Shown: positions 36,998-47,634 of the stretch, one piece after another
Layout: each line of letters begins with the position of its first letter
Numbering within the stretch: position 1 is the first letter of the stretch
DNA from: Coriolopsis trogii
Lineage: Eukaryota > Basidiomycota > Agaricomycetes > Polyporales > Polyporaceae
Assembly: GCA_020543525.1 (NCBI GenBank)
Contig: JAHYIO010000007.1
Location: forward strand, 1,302,001-1,366,000
DNA length: 64,000 nucleotides
Direction: 5' to 3'
Notes under the pieces: generated by a model
What the model was told of the DNA's origin: nothing
The model's input: only the letters and a program-made list of their open reading frames with translations
The model's database searches: none
Translations under genes and position numbers: made by a program

Positions 36998-39219
36998 ATG
37001 AGTCTGACCGCCCAGCGCCCGCAGCCGCTGCCCATGTCTCGCCCCCCGTCCTCGACCGCCCCGTCCTCGGACGACAAGGCGCTCCCGAGCCTCAACGAAC
37101 TCTTCCCCGGTGAGCACCATCTCTCTATCATCCTCCAGATCACGTGTCTCACACCCTCCCAGAAGACCTCTTCCGCGGCTCACTGCCGCGCCAGAACCCG
37201 CCCGCGACGGGATTCCAGCCACTCTCCGTGCACGTACGTCTCGTCCGCTGCTTCTGGCCCAGCTCGCGTCTCAACCCTCTTGTTCTTCCCCAGCCCACGT
37301 TGCCGCCTCGCGAGCGTCACCCGTCGCCCGGACGGTCTCACCCGCTTCCTTTGCAAGCACGCACGCCACCGCCGCATAACACAGCTCCGTGTTCAGCGGC
37401 ATGCTGTCATCCCTCCCCACCTTCTTCGTCCTCTTCGACGCAGATCCCTCCGTCACATGGCCCCCCTCTTCCTCCCCCGCCCCGTGGGTGGACCCAACCC
37501 GCAATCCCCGGCCCGGCACACCCGCCCTACCGTCTCGCACTCTCCCCCAGCTCGAGCTCGACGACGAGCGGCATGCGCAGCCCCGCAGACGACCTCGTCT
37601 CTGCCGTCGCCAGCGCCAGTGTGCACGCTCGGCCGCCCTTCTTTGCCCAGCACGCCGCACACGACAGTCCGATGGTCGAAGCCCGCAAGCAGGGGGAGAA
37701 CTCTAGACATTCGGCGACATACCCGTATCCCCCCTCCGGCCCCGTCGGGTACTATGAGCAGTCGGGCTCCACCCGCGGGAAGGGCCGGTATGTCGAAGCT
37801 GCCCAGCAGGAGGCCGCTCTATCGGCGTGTCCCCGAAGCAAGCCCGTGAACAGCAGCAGCAGCGGTGGCGGCGCGAACCCTAGCTCAACCGCCGCAGAGG
37901 ACAGCGAACGCAGGCACTGCTGTCCGCACTGCAGCAAGCGCTTCAACCGCCCGAGCTCGCTCGCCATCCATGTGAACACCCACACCGGCGCGAAACGTAC
38001 GTCTCTGCCCCTTGGACCTAGACCCGTTCTTGTCTGACTGACGTCTGTCTCTTTTGCTTTTGTGGGGTCGAATGTGAATGCATCAGCGTTCACCTGTGCC
38101 TTCCCGGGCTGCAACCGCAAGTTCAACGTCAACTCGAACATGCGCAGGCACTACAGGAACCACCTCACCGCCCGCAGGCGCGACGTCGTCTCCCGCATGT
38201 CCCAGCCGTCTTCGCCCCCTGGCCCGCCTCTCGTCCGCGCCCCCTCCCAATCCATGCCCATGTACAACATCTCCGCGTCCAACCAGGCACACCCACACCC
38301 GCACCCGCATGCCCAGGACCCACGCGCGCACGCGCCGTCCTCGATGGGGTACCCGATGGACCAGGGCGAGACGGCGTCCACGTACGGCTCGAGCTCACGC
38401 TCACGCTCGCCCTCCCGTTCCCCCTCCTTCTCGCCCGTCCCCTCCCCCTCTCCCTCTCCCTCCCTCCTCCCCTCCCCAATCTCAGCAGTGACCTCCCCCT
38501 TCCCGCCGACCCCGCGCAGCCTGCCCGCGACGTCCTTCCGCGCCTCCTCGCCCTCGCCCTCTTCGTCGCAGTCCCACTCGCAGTGGCAGCACTCGCAGGC
38601 GCAGGCGCAGGCGCAGGCGCGCGCGTATCCGCAGTCGCAGCAGGCGCACTCGTATTCGACGCAGTACCAGGGGTACTACCAGCACCAGACGCACACGCAC
38701 CAGGACCCGTCCGCGCCGTACCAGCCCGCGCATCACCACCCCGGGGCATACGCGCTGTCGGGCGAGAAACAGCGGTGGGCGGAGGAGGCGGACGTCGAGG
38801 ATGTCGACCACGATGAGGAGGACGAGGATGGAGAGGAGGAGGACGAGCTCGAGCGGTCGGGCGCGGGCGCGGGCACGCAGGAATCGTTCGTCCGCGGGCA
38901 GCGCACGTCGCCCGAGCGCGAACGTGAGCGCGGGCGGGAGAGACGGGCGCGCCCGTACCCTTCTCCCCACCTCCGTCCTCACCGGCTCTCCACGTCTTCC
39001 TCGACCGGGTCCGTCCCCGGCGCTGCTCCCGGCGCGGGCACGGGCACGGGCACGGGGGAGAGTGCGGCGCCGCTGAAGCGCGGGTGCGACGTGCCCGGGT
39101 GTGCGTCGGGGGCGTGTGTGGGCACGCCGACGCCGAGGCTGAGGCCGGCGTTCCGGGACCATGAGCGTGCTCAGCACCCGGCGTGGACGGTGCTGGAGGA
39201 CGACTCGGAGGACGCGTGA
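36998..39219 (+). CDS. two-finger C2H2 zinc-finger protein, long paralogue
   Basis: Four exons: 36998-37109, 37163-37233, 37294-37996 and 38087-39219, with introns of 53, 60 and 90 nt in phases 1, 0 and 1. Spliced length is 2019 nt, or 672 aa. The 60-nt second intron is divisible by three, so the frame also stays open unspliced. I splice it because the phase pattern then equals that of the paralogue at 17611. Finger 1 uses C271, C274, H287, H291; finger 2 uses C299, C304, H317, H321, joined by a TGAKPF linker. N-terminal LPSLNELFPG and C-terminal CDVPGC...RLRPAF match the short paralogue. After the fingers come Ser/Pro-rich, Gln/His-rich and strongly acidic (DEEDEDGEEEDEL) stretches, which look like activation or disordered regions. 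Likely a nuclear DNA-binding regulator. Confidence 0.88.
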
Positions 39220-42177
39220 TGCGTTGTGGGCGTGCGTGCGTGCGTGCGGCCAGACGTGAGTCGTGGGTCGTGAGTCGTGGAGCGCGCGGGTGGTATCGAG
39301 GAGTGTTCGTTTGGTCCCGGCCTGGGGCGATGCCCGTCGGGGTCGTTATTCTACCGCTAGGTACTTACTGAGTTCATGCGCCGTGTCGGTGTGTTATCTT
39401 GTCTTGTCATGTCGTGTTCTTGTCTTGCTCGAAACTCCACGTCTCGTAGACGTTTGTCTCCTCGCTTGTCTGTCATCATCACTGTATCGCTGTCGCTGTC
39501 GTCTTGCTATGTCTCATGGACTCCAAATCGCTCTCGCTCTCGCTTTCGCTTTGCTACATGCTATCGTCGTCCGGACTCCCACATACCGCATACCCTCTTC
39601 CAAGCTCCAACTTACGCACGCAAATCTCGACTGTACTACCCAATTCGTTATGAACACGCTCCACGAAGCCCATTCTCCGTCGCACGCCCTCCTCTGCTCA
39701 CGATATAACGTCCGGTACCCGCTCTATGCCCGCCCCATCGTCCCTGGCACAGGTAGGGATACCACTGCTACACCCATAGACAGGCACGATCGTCGGACCC
39801 GCGCGGCTCGCCCGCAGAGCACCGCAGAATCCGTATCTCCGTCGTTGGCTGGCAGTCGCGATCGCCCACGGTGATCTTCGGGAACGTCTGAGGCTTGCGT
39901 ACCATAGGTCGCCGACCAGCCAGCTGAAGACCGGTGAGGGGACTCCTCCGGTATCATGTGGGCGAAATGCGGCTGTAGTGGGAGTCGGGCCATGAAGTGA
40001 GCACTTCGTCGTACTGTGCGTTGCACAAGCGCTTAAGGTTTGTGGATGTACGCGGCTTTGAGCGTATGAGACACGGCGCCGCGGGCCTGTCGGGGTGTTC
40101 TGCGGCGCTTTTTGCAAGGTGGGGTGCGCACATGTCGGTCACTTATGCCAAATAGACCCGGTGAGCTGCGGCCGAGGTGAGAAGAGGCTGGAGAGGGCTT
40201 GGCATGTACGAGGGGAGATAGTACGATATGAGGAGTCCACTGCCGCCGTCGACGGAGAGCCGGGTGGGCGTCCTGTCTCTTCTCGTGTAAGGTGTGCGAC
40301 GCTGCGGCTTGACGGGATGTCGGTGTCTTCGGGTATGTCACAGTGTCTGAGTGTCCGGATATCTCTGTGCCCGCGTCTGAGAGATATCCGTGTCCGAGTA
40401 TTCGCGTGTCTCAGAGGACGGTGAGACTCGGGGATCCGGGAATGGGGACGGGATACAGTACAAGTTCTGTTTTGCTCTGCTGCCGGTCCGCAGGGTGTTG
40501 GGTGAGGTTGCGCCAGCGTGAGGAGAGGCGGGTGTAGATATGACGATATCTCGCCTGCAGCCAAGGGACGATGCATGATGATTGACCCAAGCTCCTCCAC
40601 GTATACGCGGTCTCGGATAGAGATTATTCGGGATCGACACTTTGTGGCGTAATGCCGGATTTTCGTACGGCAGGGAACAGTGCAGACGATCGCTTGCATA
40701 TTTCCTCCTTTAACAGCTATCCCCTTGGGGTAAGCCGCAGATGGAGGCCATGTACGCCGCATGGAGGCCGAATGGTGAGTAACAACCTTCTACGTGCGTT
40801 TCGCCTGGATTGTCGTGGGGTGAAACTTTGAGGACGTTCAGGATCGAATGAAGCGTGGAGTTTGACTCACGAACATCGCGACTGGAAACACCGGGTGTCG
40901 CAAATAACAGACGTGCGTGGAATCCCGTGTGGGTATAAGCCCAGAGGTCGGATCGCGCTGTGCCGTTGGAGTTCGCAAACGTCGAGCTGGATGCTGTCCA
41001 CGCGATGCTCTCCTCCGATGAGCCTCGCTGAGCTCTCTGCTCTCGGCACGCGATGTGCACCCGGGAAGAGGCACGACGACGCGATCGGCGCGGGAGCGAT
41101 CGAGATGCGATGAGATCCTCCTGGTCACTGGCATGGTGCGATCAGGATTGGCCTGAGACCTCTCGCGTGCGGCACATCGTCCACGAGTTCGACCCCTTGC
41201 TGCTTCTGTGCTGGATGCATTCGGTGAGATGTGAAAGAGGGTCGCTTCGATTCGGAGGGAGGCACGGGACAGAGGGAGCCACGATGCGTGTTTCAATATG
41301 GACGAGAACCACACCGGGAGGCCGATCTTGCGACAGAAGCGCGTGAACTGAGTGCACACCGCATACATTCCACACCGCGGATCTGTCACGTACATGGGGC
41401 TGCCATCCGGAGAGTGCCCGCCCCGGAGAAGCTTACTGTATACTCGGGTTTCAGTCTGTCACATTCAGCTTTGTTCTTGGAAGACCGCATGCGAAACGTC
41501 TGGATTCTCACCGGTTTTGTCACACAGTAGACTTCGTCTATTTGAACCGATACTTCATCTGTATGCTGTAAGGTTCGCACAAGTTCCATCGTTGCTGTAT
41601 TCGACGTCCGAGGGCGGACATCCGACTGGGAGCTTAAGCAAAGCACGGGCGCTCAAGCTACTCCATATGGGCACACGTGACTCGAGGTAGATACCAGCGT
41701 CTGACTAAAGGCCTCCGCCTTCTCTCTCGACACGCGCCACGCGCCCATCCATAACAGTTGTGTCATGTCTCAACCATCCGGAATCACTTCGTACTGTGAT
41801 CTCAGACATGAATTGAAGGTTATTGCCACTGGCAAGAAAGTAATGTGAGGATCCTTCCTTCGTTGCGCGAGGATTATAGACACCATGGAGAAAACAGTAT
41901 GCGTGTCCGAGTCTGTCGCAAGAGAACTACACCGGCTAGATTCTAGGCCGGGGAACGAAGTTGTTGAGATGAGTATGTATCTCAACTCGCCACGGACCTG
42001 CCATGACTGTCAGCACGTCCAGGAGACTGCCACCCGGAGAGAGGAAATCCCGGCAGTACCTAATATTCATTCAAATACTGCCTGTCACGTCCAGCTAAGT
42101 TCAGCCAGTCCGAATGAGCATTGATGATGGCCAGGTTTTTCACATCAATTCAGGCACTCACGTCCCGTACGAACACG
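39220..42177. other. intergenic, no gene recognised
   Basis: This starts with the 3' flank of the long C2H2 gene. A 185-codon minus-strand frame at 41395-40838 has no recognisable domain and no clear splice partners, so I leave it out. The first member of a diverged direct-repeat pair (41362-41688) lies here. Confidence 0.5.
41362..41688. repeat. diverged direct repeat, copy A
   Basis: Aligns in the same orientation with 43899-44243. Shared landmarks in order are ATTCCACACCG, CTGCCATCCGGA, TGTCACAT-CAG, a TTGTCACA block, GTTCCATCGTT and GGCGCT-CAA-CTACCCCAT-like text. The pair flanks the gene at 42307. I see no TG...CA ends or primer-binding site, so LTRs are not supported. Confidence 0.6.
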
Positions 42178-42183
42178 TATAAA
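42178..42183 (+). promoter_or_regulatory. TATA box of the 440-aa gene
   Basis: TATAAA lies about 124 bp upstream of the ATG at 42307, with C-rich sequence between them. Confidence 0.6.
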
Positions 42184-42306
42184 CCTCATTGACCCACCGT
42201 CACCTTCCTCCCACCGTCCTCCGTCTGCTACGCTCAAGGTGTGCCTCCTGGTTCCAACTACTCCGAATCTCGTGTTCGCTGACCCTCCATAAAGCTCGTC
42301 AGCACT

Positions 42307-43629
42307 ATGTCTCCCGTCATACTCATTCCCGTTGCGGCCATTGTGATGGACATCCTTGCCGCCGCAGAACTCATCATTACCCTCGCGGTAGTGAACCTTT
42401 ACATGGCGAGCGTTGTGTACGGCCAGATGGAGGAGCCCCAAGCGACCAAGGTCCAAGAAGATATCGAGAAGCGACTCGAAAATTTCTTTGGACCCAAAGA
42501 CGTGTTGCAGAAGCTACCGGTGCGCAACGATCTAGTCATACCCGGCGAGTCCGGGAATGGCGAGATTGTTCCTCTCAAGGTTGCGCTCAGGCGGTCAATC
42601 ACGAATAGCAGTGTCAATGTCTGGCTCCAAGATCCACTTCGTCCTACCGATTTCGGTCACACCATTCTCCATCTCTTCCCCGCCATGATCCGATCCCCTT
42701 CTGTCGGCGATATTCAACCTGTGCATGATCCCAACTACAACCCCTTTACTGCAGGCCGATCGCCGGCGCCGCCTAGCGGAGACCCGAGCAGTTCAGGTCA
42801 GGCCACACCCACCTTCCCCGAACTCCCTTTCATCGATCCTCCAACGCCATACTGTCGACCCTGGCCGCCCATGGGCCCTTTCTTTGACCCCGAGGGCGGC
42901 GCGGGTGGTGCAGGAGCTGCTGTTCCAGCCATGTGCGTCGCGGTGGGCGGTCCAGACACCAAACGTCAAGACGCTTTGGAAGGGGTTGCCGGTCGGGTAG
43001 TCAAACACCCGATGGTGACCGTTTACGCTAAACAGCTGCCCGATGTCGCTGCCGGAAGTGAGAGCTGTGGGATCTCAACCCGCGGTTTCCTGACCAACAA
43101 CACTCGCTTTACCCTCATTATGCGCAAGGCCGACGATCGACGGGCTGCCTACGCAAACCACGGCTACGCGCTCGCGAACTCGGTCGTATGCTTCCCCGGG
43201 CAAACGATCCAGATCGGAGGCCAATCTAGCGGTGCTGGTGTCGAAGTCGCATTCCGCTTCCAGATATGGGACATCCCCTATGTCGCCGACCATACCACTC
43301 TATCGAGCGACTTGAGCGCTGTGGTGAAAGCGATAGACGACGACGAGCGCGGTCTGGGGTCCTTTGTTGTGAAGGAAGAGGCATCCACCATGGTCGGCCA
43401 CCTCTACTGCTTCATCGACATTCCCAAGGTTGGATCCAGCAAGATCAACTGCTTCGAGGCTGGGGCAGATGACGTCAAGGATCTCTCCCAGATTCAAGGC
43501 GTCGCCGGAGAATGGAAGTTGTTATCAGGCAGCGACCACTCTTTTGCTGGCAATAACGTCAGCGGGACGTTCAAGGTGGACTATGGTGCGCATCCAAGAG
43601 CCGAGTTCAACTTGCGCAATTCGGTTTGA
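42307..43629 (+). CDS. unrecognised 440-aa protein with hydrophobic N-terminus
   Basis: A single uninterrupted frame starts at the first ATG after a good TATA box. Residues about 3-38 are strongly hydrophobic (PVILIPVAAIVMDILAAAEL and onward), suggesting a membrane anchor or uncleaved signal. Residues about 50-125 are a charged, probably helical region. Residues about 140-205 are Pro/Gly-rich and look like a linker. The C-terminal half has alternating hydrophobic residues, several Cys and Gly, and looks like a compact beta-rich domain. I do not recognise the family and see no catalytic motif. The gene lies between two diverged direct repeats, and codon use looks like that of ordinary coding genes here. 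Confidence in the gene is good; function is unknown. Confidence 0.8.
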   Translation: MSPVILIPVAAIVMDILAAAELIITLAVVNLYMASVVYGQMEEPQATKVQEDIEKRLENFFGPKDVLQKLPVRNDLVIPGESGNGEIVPLKVALRRSITNSSVNVWLQDPLRPTDFGHTILHLFPAMIRSPSVGDIQPVHDPNYNPFTAGRSPAPPSGDPSSSGQATPTFPELPFIDPPTPYCRPWPPMGPFFDPEGGAGGAGAAVPAMCVAVGGPDTKRQDALEGVAGRVVKHPMVTVYAKQLPDVAAGSESCGISTRGFLTNNTRFTLIMRKADDRRAAYANHGYALANSVVCFPGQTIQIGGQSSGAGVEVAFRFQIWDIPYVADHTTLSSDLSAVVKAIDDDERGLGSFVVKEEASTMVGHLYCFIDIPKVGSSKINCFEAGADDVKDLSQIQGVAGEWKLLSGSDHSFAGNNVSGTFKVDYGAHPRAEFNLRNSV

Positions 43630-44529
43630 TGGTGGACGTGGTTTGAGAGGTTGGAAGACGGGCTGGTGGTTTGAGATGGATCAGACGACCCTCCCGTGAG
43701 TCCTTTGTTTACATCCATGGACTCTAGCTTGAACGTATGTGCTGCTTCTCTTATCTCCATTACATATTACCGCTCGACTGCTTGTCTTCTCGAGAGGTGA
43801 CCAATTCCCACTGGCATACTCAGAAATTCACGTACTTCACTACTGGATTGATTACGGGTCCGCTGTGCATGATGGCCACGTGACTGTGCTCTTAGTTACT
43901 ATATTCCACACCGAGGATCCGTCACGTAAATGGGACTGCCATCCGGAAAGTGCACGCCCCAGAGAAACTTGCGGTATGGAGAGTGAGTCGGGGTTCCGAA
44001 CTTTCACCTGTCACATCCAGTTTATTGTTGGTTCTCGGAGGAGCGCATGGGAAATGCCTAAGTTCTCACCTACTTTGTCACAGCCTAGACGTCTCCTGCA
44101 TTTTCCAACGAGTAATCTGTAGGCTGTCTGGTTCGTAGGATGTTCCATCGTTCCTGTGTGTATGGGTGGACGCCAGAGTGCCGATGGAGGAGCAAACAAC
44201 GGGCGCTTCAACTACCCCATTTAGATGCCACGTGGCTCGGAGGTTGCCGGGCTGGACAACGCGCATCAACAGATCCTCTTTGCTCGTCTTTCAAATCGGA
44301 ACGTCTTCGTTTGATGCAGCTCAGTCTGGATACTTTTCGTTTGGCTCTTTGCGACTCCATTTCTAATTTTCTATGGTAGTTGTCTAGCCGTTTGCTCCAC
44401 TAGGGCGGCATTCATGTTCGAGTATGGTAGACATTGTGAGTCAGCGTAGCAACCGAATGGATACTGTATGGTAGATTATTGTCTGTATATTCAATCCGCC
44501 TAAACCTGTTTGCCTCCGACATCACTGAT
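43630..44529. other. intergenic with repeat copy B
   Basis: No gene is seen. Most of it is the second member of the direct-repeat pair, followed by the promoter of the F-box-like gene. Confidence 0.5.
43899..44243. repeat. diverged direct repeat, copy B
   Basis: This is the partner of 41362-41688, same orientation, about 2.54 kb apart. Divergence with several indels indicates an old event. Confidence 0.6.
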
Positions 44530-44536
44530 TATATAG
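44530..44536 (+). promoter_or_regulatory. TATA-like box of the F-box-like gene
   Basis: TATATAG lies about 72-78 bp upstream of the proposed ATG at 44608. Confidence 0.5.
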
Positions 44537-44607
44537 CCTCGGTCATTGCTCGTCAAAATTGCACCCCAGTCCCACCACGCTACCGGTTCGCAGCTCGGTT
44601 CACAGCT

Positions 44608-46157
44608 ATGGAGGTGAGTAGAATACGTCTACTAGCAAATATGTAACCCAAATTCACACCCGAATGGCTCAGATAAAACTGCCTTTTGATGTGCTGTATA
44701 TTCTCCAATCCTTTGGAGATCAGACGACAATCTCGAGGATGATGCAGACGTGTCGCTACCTTCTTGATTCGAGCGATAGATATCTACTAAGAGATGTCCA
44801 CATTTCTTCAGCCTCAAGCCTTGAAACCTTCTCTCGATTCATGCTTGTGAAGAACGGTGCTCGCCTATCTATGCTTCTTCGCCTCACCTTGCGTATCCGA
44901 GATCTCCACTATGTCAAGACCGGCCCCGAGGCGCTAAAGGAGCTCTTCATCCGACTCCGCTCGCGCTCGCAGTTGTCCCATCTCACCCTTCAAAGCCCTG
45001 CCGGCATGTTCACGAGATGCCCTAGTCTACCGGTCGCGATGGCTGCTATCACGAGCGTTCAGCACCTCGATGTGTGGGGACCTGACCAGCATGCAATGAG
45101 CATGATGCGCTCGATGTGCTCCAAACTCGTCAAAGCGACCATCAGCGTGGCGAGATGTGAAGAGGGCGCGGAAAGCGACATGATCCAGCTTCTCGGCCAC
45201 TCCCAGCTCACTCTCGAGGAACTCTACCTGAACTGGTCTGGCCGGACAAACCTTGCGATTCATTTTGAGGGCGACATAACCACCAGCGCAGAATACAGCG
45301 GCCCTCGCTATCTCAATATGCGCGTCCTGTCGATCTACTGCGAGCACATCCCGCAGACGCTCATCCTCGTCTTTGCGTACCCCGCTCTGTCTTCTCTGAC
45401 CATCCACGGACCTTTGCTACGGGACTCCTCCGTCGATGAAGCCACTTCTGTGCGCGCGTCGAACAGGAGCCAACAGGAGTTCTACGGGTCTTGGACGAAC
45501 CTCCATTCATTCAAGGGCTCGGTCTACCACCTTTACGTTCTCGCGCCCACCTGCCACGTTCCCAACCTGAAGCTCTCCGACCTCGACCATCGCGCGCAAC
45601 CCACAATGCTCCAGGCAGTCCTGATGGACACGCGTCCGCATCACCTCCAGCTCTCAATCCTCGGTGGAAAGTCGTTCACGACGTCGTATGCGCCCATGTT
45701 GAAGCTGCTCGAAGAGCCCAGTCTCCGCACTCTAGTGCTCACCATCCACCTGGGCCGCAACGAGGGCGAGGTGGATATGCGCGTCGTCCTGGTACGTCGT
45801 AATCCCTCTCCCTGTCTCCTACCATTCCCCTCTGAACACACGGCCTCTCCTTTGCGCATGCAGAAAAGCGCAATCGGCGTCGCGCAAGGCATGCCTCGGC
45901 TCTCCTCTCTTGAGCTCCACGTCAACTGCTCGCGCCTCGCGGCAAGGTACGACGGAAGATCGGCACAGACGTTCCTGTTCCCCATCGAGAAGCAGCTGGA
46001 GAAGATGGACCTGGACGTTGCCGCTGCGCGCATTCGCAAGCAGGCACCCCATGTCAGCCGGGTTCTCTTCCGTGTCAGGGGCCATGTACGGAGAAGGGAT
46101 TGTACGGCTACGGTGGGTGAGACTGTACTCGATGTAGACACGGTGGATGTAGAGTGA
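44608..46157 (+). CDS. F-box/LRR-like protein, intact paralogue
   Basis: Proposed exons are 44608-44613 (Met-Glu only), 44673-45791 and 45864-46157, with introns of 59 and 72 nt in phase 0 (GTGAGT...CAG and GTACGT...CAG). The product is 472 aa. If the first intron is not used, translation could start at 44664. I prefer the mini-exon because the left-edge paralogue has the same ATGGAG/GTGAGT structure. Residues about 3-45 resemble an F-box (KLPFDVLYILQSFGDQTTIS...MMQTCRYLL). The rest has Leu-rich repeats of the irregular fungal type and shares LAPTCHVP and QAVLMDTRP with the left-edge gene. A role as substrate receptor of an SCF ubiquitin ligase is typical of the family but not proven here. 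Confidence 0.8.
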
Positions 46158-46586
46158 ATAGTGACACTCCGAGTCGTGCTGTACGGATATTCGGAAGTGC
46201 ATCCGATTGAAAACTCATTATGACTTGACGTTGTAGTGTAATCTCCCGCTTTATACCGCAGAGCTCTTGTGAGCGTGTCCCACTCAGATAGTGTTTGAGA
46301 GACTAATAGAGCTGTTTGTGTACTGAGGCCGGGAATGTACGTGTTAGAGGCGAATTCCTGATATTGATCGGCTAATGAGATGGCGCCGAGCGTCTAATCT
46401 TGCACTTTATCCCCTCGCACCATCATTGCTTGCGTGAACTGCATTGGAACCAACCTCTCGACTCGGTAAACGACCAAGAATTAGATCAAAAGAACAAAAT
46501 TGGTGAAAGGTCCTAAGGCAGACTCCTTCATGTACTACTCGACGACTAAGTGCCTTGACTCCTGCCAGGCGAACCTAACCAAAAAC
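46158..46586. other. intergenic, nothing recognised
   Basis: This is the 3' flank of the F-box-like gene up to the CACTA element. It is AT-richer than the neighbouring genes and has no open frame of note. Confidence 0.5.
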
Positions 46587-47531
46587 CACTATGCGCCCGA
46601 GACTTCGTAACCGTCACGAAGATTACCACGAATACAACTTCGTACTTTGTACGCAGCAAATTCGTACTAACAACGTATAAGTGTATCTGGCGCCAAAACC
46701 ATGGGTTCGTGAGTGACTTCGTGTTATAAAAGAACATTTTGTCCCATATCACGAATACAACCGTAGCCGCGACAGCATGGTATTAACGAGGTACTTCGTG
46801 TTTACTACGCGGCAGCACTGCTCGACTGATTCACTTGGTTCATTCACAGTATTCCTGATATTTTGACAGGCAAACAATGTATTTGGCTTGTAAGTAGGTG
46901 TGATATGCATATCCTACATGCACAGTAGTATACTAGTATGATAACGCTAAGAGATACAGCATTGACAGCAGACATTGTCCCTCCTCATCCTAATCGCGGA
47001 AGACACCAGTACTACTCACATGAGACTAACAGCACACCGAGGTGCCCATCCTGATTGGAGCCACCGTGTCATCACAGAGAATACTAGAACAGTAGCTTGA
47101 GACCCGCCAGAGCAACGGTAGCCTAGAGCCCAGAATCCAGCGAACCCAGTCCCCAGAGTAGCACAGAAGTCCGAGTCAGACGGTTCCCGTGAGTTCTGCA
47201 TAGATAGTCCCAAATTTGACCACCAGAGTCCCGGCAGAAAGATAACAGTGCACGAGTCCAGCAGAAGTCAGAGGAAACAGACGGCTAATGGCAGAGGACA
47301 TGGGTGATGGGCAGGGCGAGGTGAAATTTGCGGAAGTCTCGTCACCGAGCGCTGGCTCGAGGAGTTTAGGGCAGGTTGGCAAGCGCTGATTTATGGACTT
47401 CAACCCCTCCGCACCGGACTTCGTGGTCTACACGAATAAAACAGAGCACGAATTCCGCACGAATTAACTTCGTGATGTATCATTATCACGAAGCGACTTC
47501 GTGGGCGGCAAGAACTCAAGGGCGCGTAGTG
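46587..47531. mobile_element. non-autonomous CACTA-type DNA transposon (945 bp)
   Basis: The element begins CACTATGCGCCC and ends GGGCGCGTAGTG, giving terminal inverted repeats that start with the diagnostic CACTA and match at 11 of 12 positions. The 3 bp on each side are AAC (46584-46586 and 47532-47534), the target-duplication length typical of the CACTA/EnSpm superfamily. Dense subterminal copies of ACTTCGTG and its complement CACGAAGT lie at about 46600-46800 and 47420-47515, as expected for transposase-binding subterminal repeats. No transposase frame is present inside, so it must depend on an element elsewhere. Confidence 0.85.
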
Positions 47532-47634
47532 AACCCTTGTCGCTTCCGAGCAACATGAACGAAGCACAATTTCGAATCATCCAGGGAAGGATGATACAAG
47601 ATCCGCAAAGTGTACTCGATTGGGCAGTGTATGC

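Noticed and set aside
41362..44243. LTR retrotransposon with the 440-aa gene as internal part
   Set aside because: The direct repeats lack TG...CA ends and target duplication. There is no primer-binding site or polypurine tract, and the internal gene has no Gag or Pol motif.
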